Assembly (NCBI GenBank): GCA_024114885.1
Contig: CP099426.1
Coordinates: 1,240,001-1,304,000, forward strand
Direction of reading: 5' to 3'
From: Septoria linicola
Lineage: Eukaryota; Ascomycota; Dothideomycetes; Mycosphaerellales; Mycosphaerellaceae
Length of the DNA stretch: 64,000 nucleotides
Position numbers and translations under genes: made by a program. This document shows, in pieces, positions 63,987 to 64,000 of the stretch. The notes under the pieces were generated by a model. That model was not told where the DNA came from. It worked only from the letters and a program-made list of their open reading frames with translations, and made no database searches. Every line of letters starts with the position of its first letter. Positions within the stretch are counted from its first letter, which is position 1.

Positions 63987-64000
63987 GATGCCGACTGGGA

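Noticed and set aside
1..64000. Search for transposons, CRISPR arrays and AT-rich repeat-mutated blocks
   Set aside because: No transposase or reverse-transcriptase motifs, long terminal repeats, regular spacer arrays or extended AT-rich tracts were seen.

Overview
The window looks like nuclear DNA of a filamentous ascomycete (Pezizomycotina, probably Dothideomycetes). The reasons are compact genes on both strands, mostly 45-140 bp introns with GTAAGT-like donors and CTAAC/CTGAC branch sites, and fungal families such as Anp1, Zn2Cys6 regulators, GID8, Atp25, hevein-domain secreted proteins and an intron-bearing tRNA-like locus. The taxon is my inference. I see no virus, transposon, CRISPR or bacterial operon. 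Exon borders were set by hand from splice motifs and reading phase.

Layout. 0-6.9 kb: the 5' end of SEN34 (tRNA splicing), a long gap, an Anp1-type mannosyltransferase with two possible C-termini, and a secreted PAF-acetylhydrolase-like enzyme. 6.9-13.7 kb: a Zn2Cys6 regulator divergent from a full-length ABC-B exporter across a short shared promoter, probably a regulator/transporter pair. 14-21.2 kb: a TilS-like PP-loop enzyme, FAD synthase, a membrane acyltransferase and an aldehyde dehydrogenase. 21.5-28.9 kb: mitochondrial ribosomal protein uS5m divergent from Atp25, an F-box-like protein, an unknown protein and a secreted esterase-like gene with an apparent frameshift.

29.5-38.6 kb: the most distinctive region. 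Three adjacent genes on the minus strand, and a fourth beyond URK1 and GID8, encode small RING-IBR-RING (RBR) ubiquitin-ligase-like proteins. RBR-3 is clean and RBR-1 has no internal lesion (its first exon is uncertain), one has an in-frame stop just before a splice donor, and one has a frameshift inside RING2. Two have 20-24 nt exons across RING2. This looks like a small, actively evolving and partly decaying family. GID8, itself an E3-complex subunit, lies between copies.

39-46.6 kb: a nuclear-type protein with a SUMO-interaction motif, a GILT-family thiol reductase, a hypothetical protein, a pseudogene with four in-frame stops and a frameshift, a second F-box-like paralogue and a small mitochondrial protein. 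46.8-53.1 kb: housekeeping genes CEF1 and TFB4, then an MFS transporter. 53-57.8 kb: gene-poor, with an anomalous tRNA-Gln-like locus and a GPI-anchored fasciclin gene that seems to lack an ATG and to carry a frameshift. 57.8-64 kb: elongin C, a ketopantoate-reductase-like protein, a secreted hevein/lysozyme-fold protein and a complete seven-exon queuosine-salvage gene (QNG1/DUF2419) with a large acidic insertion.
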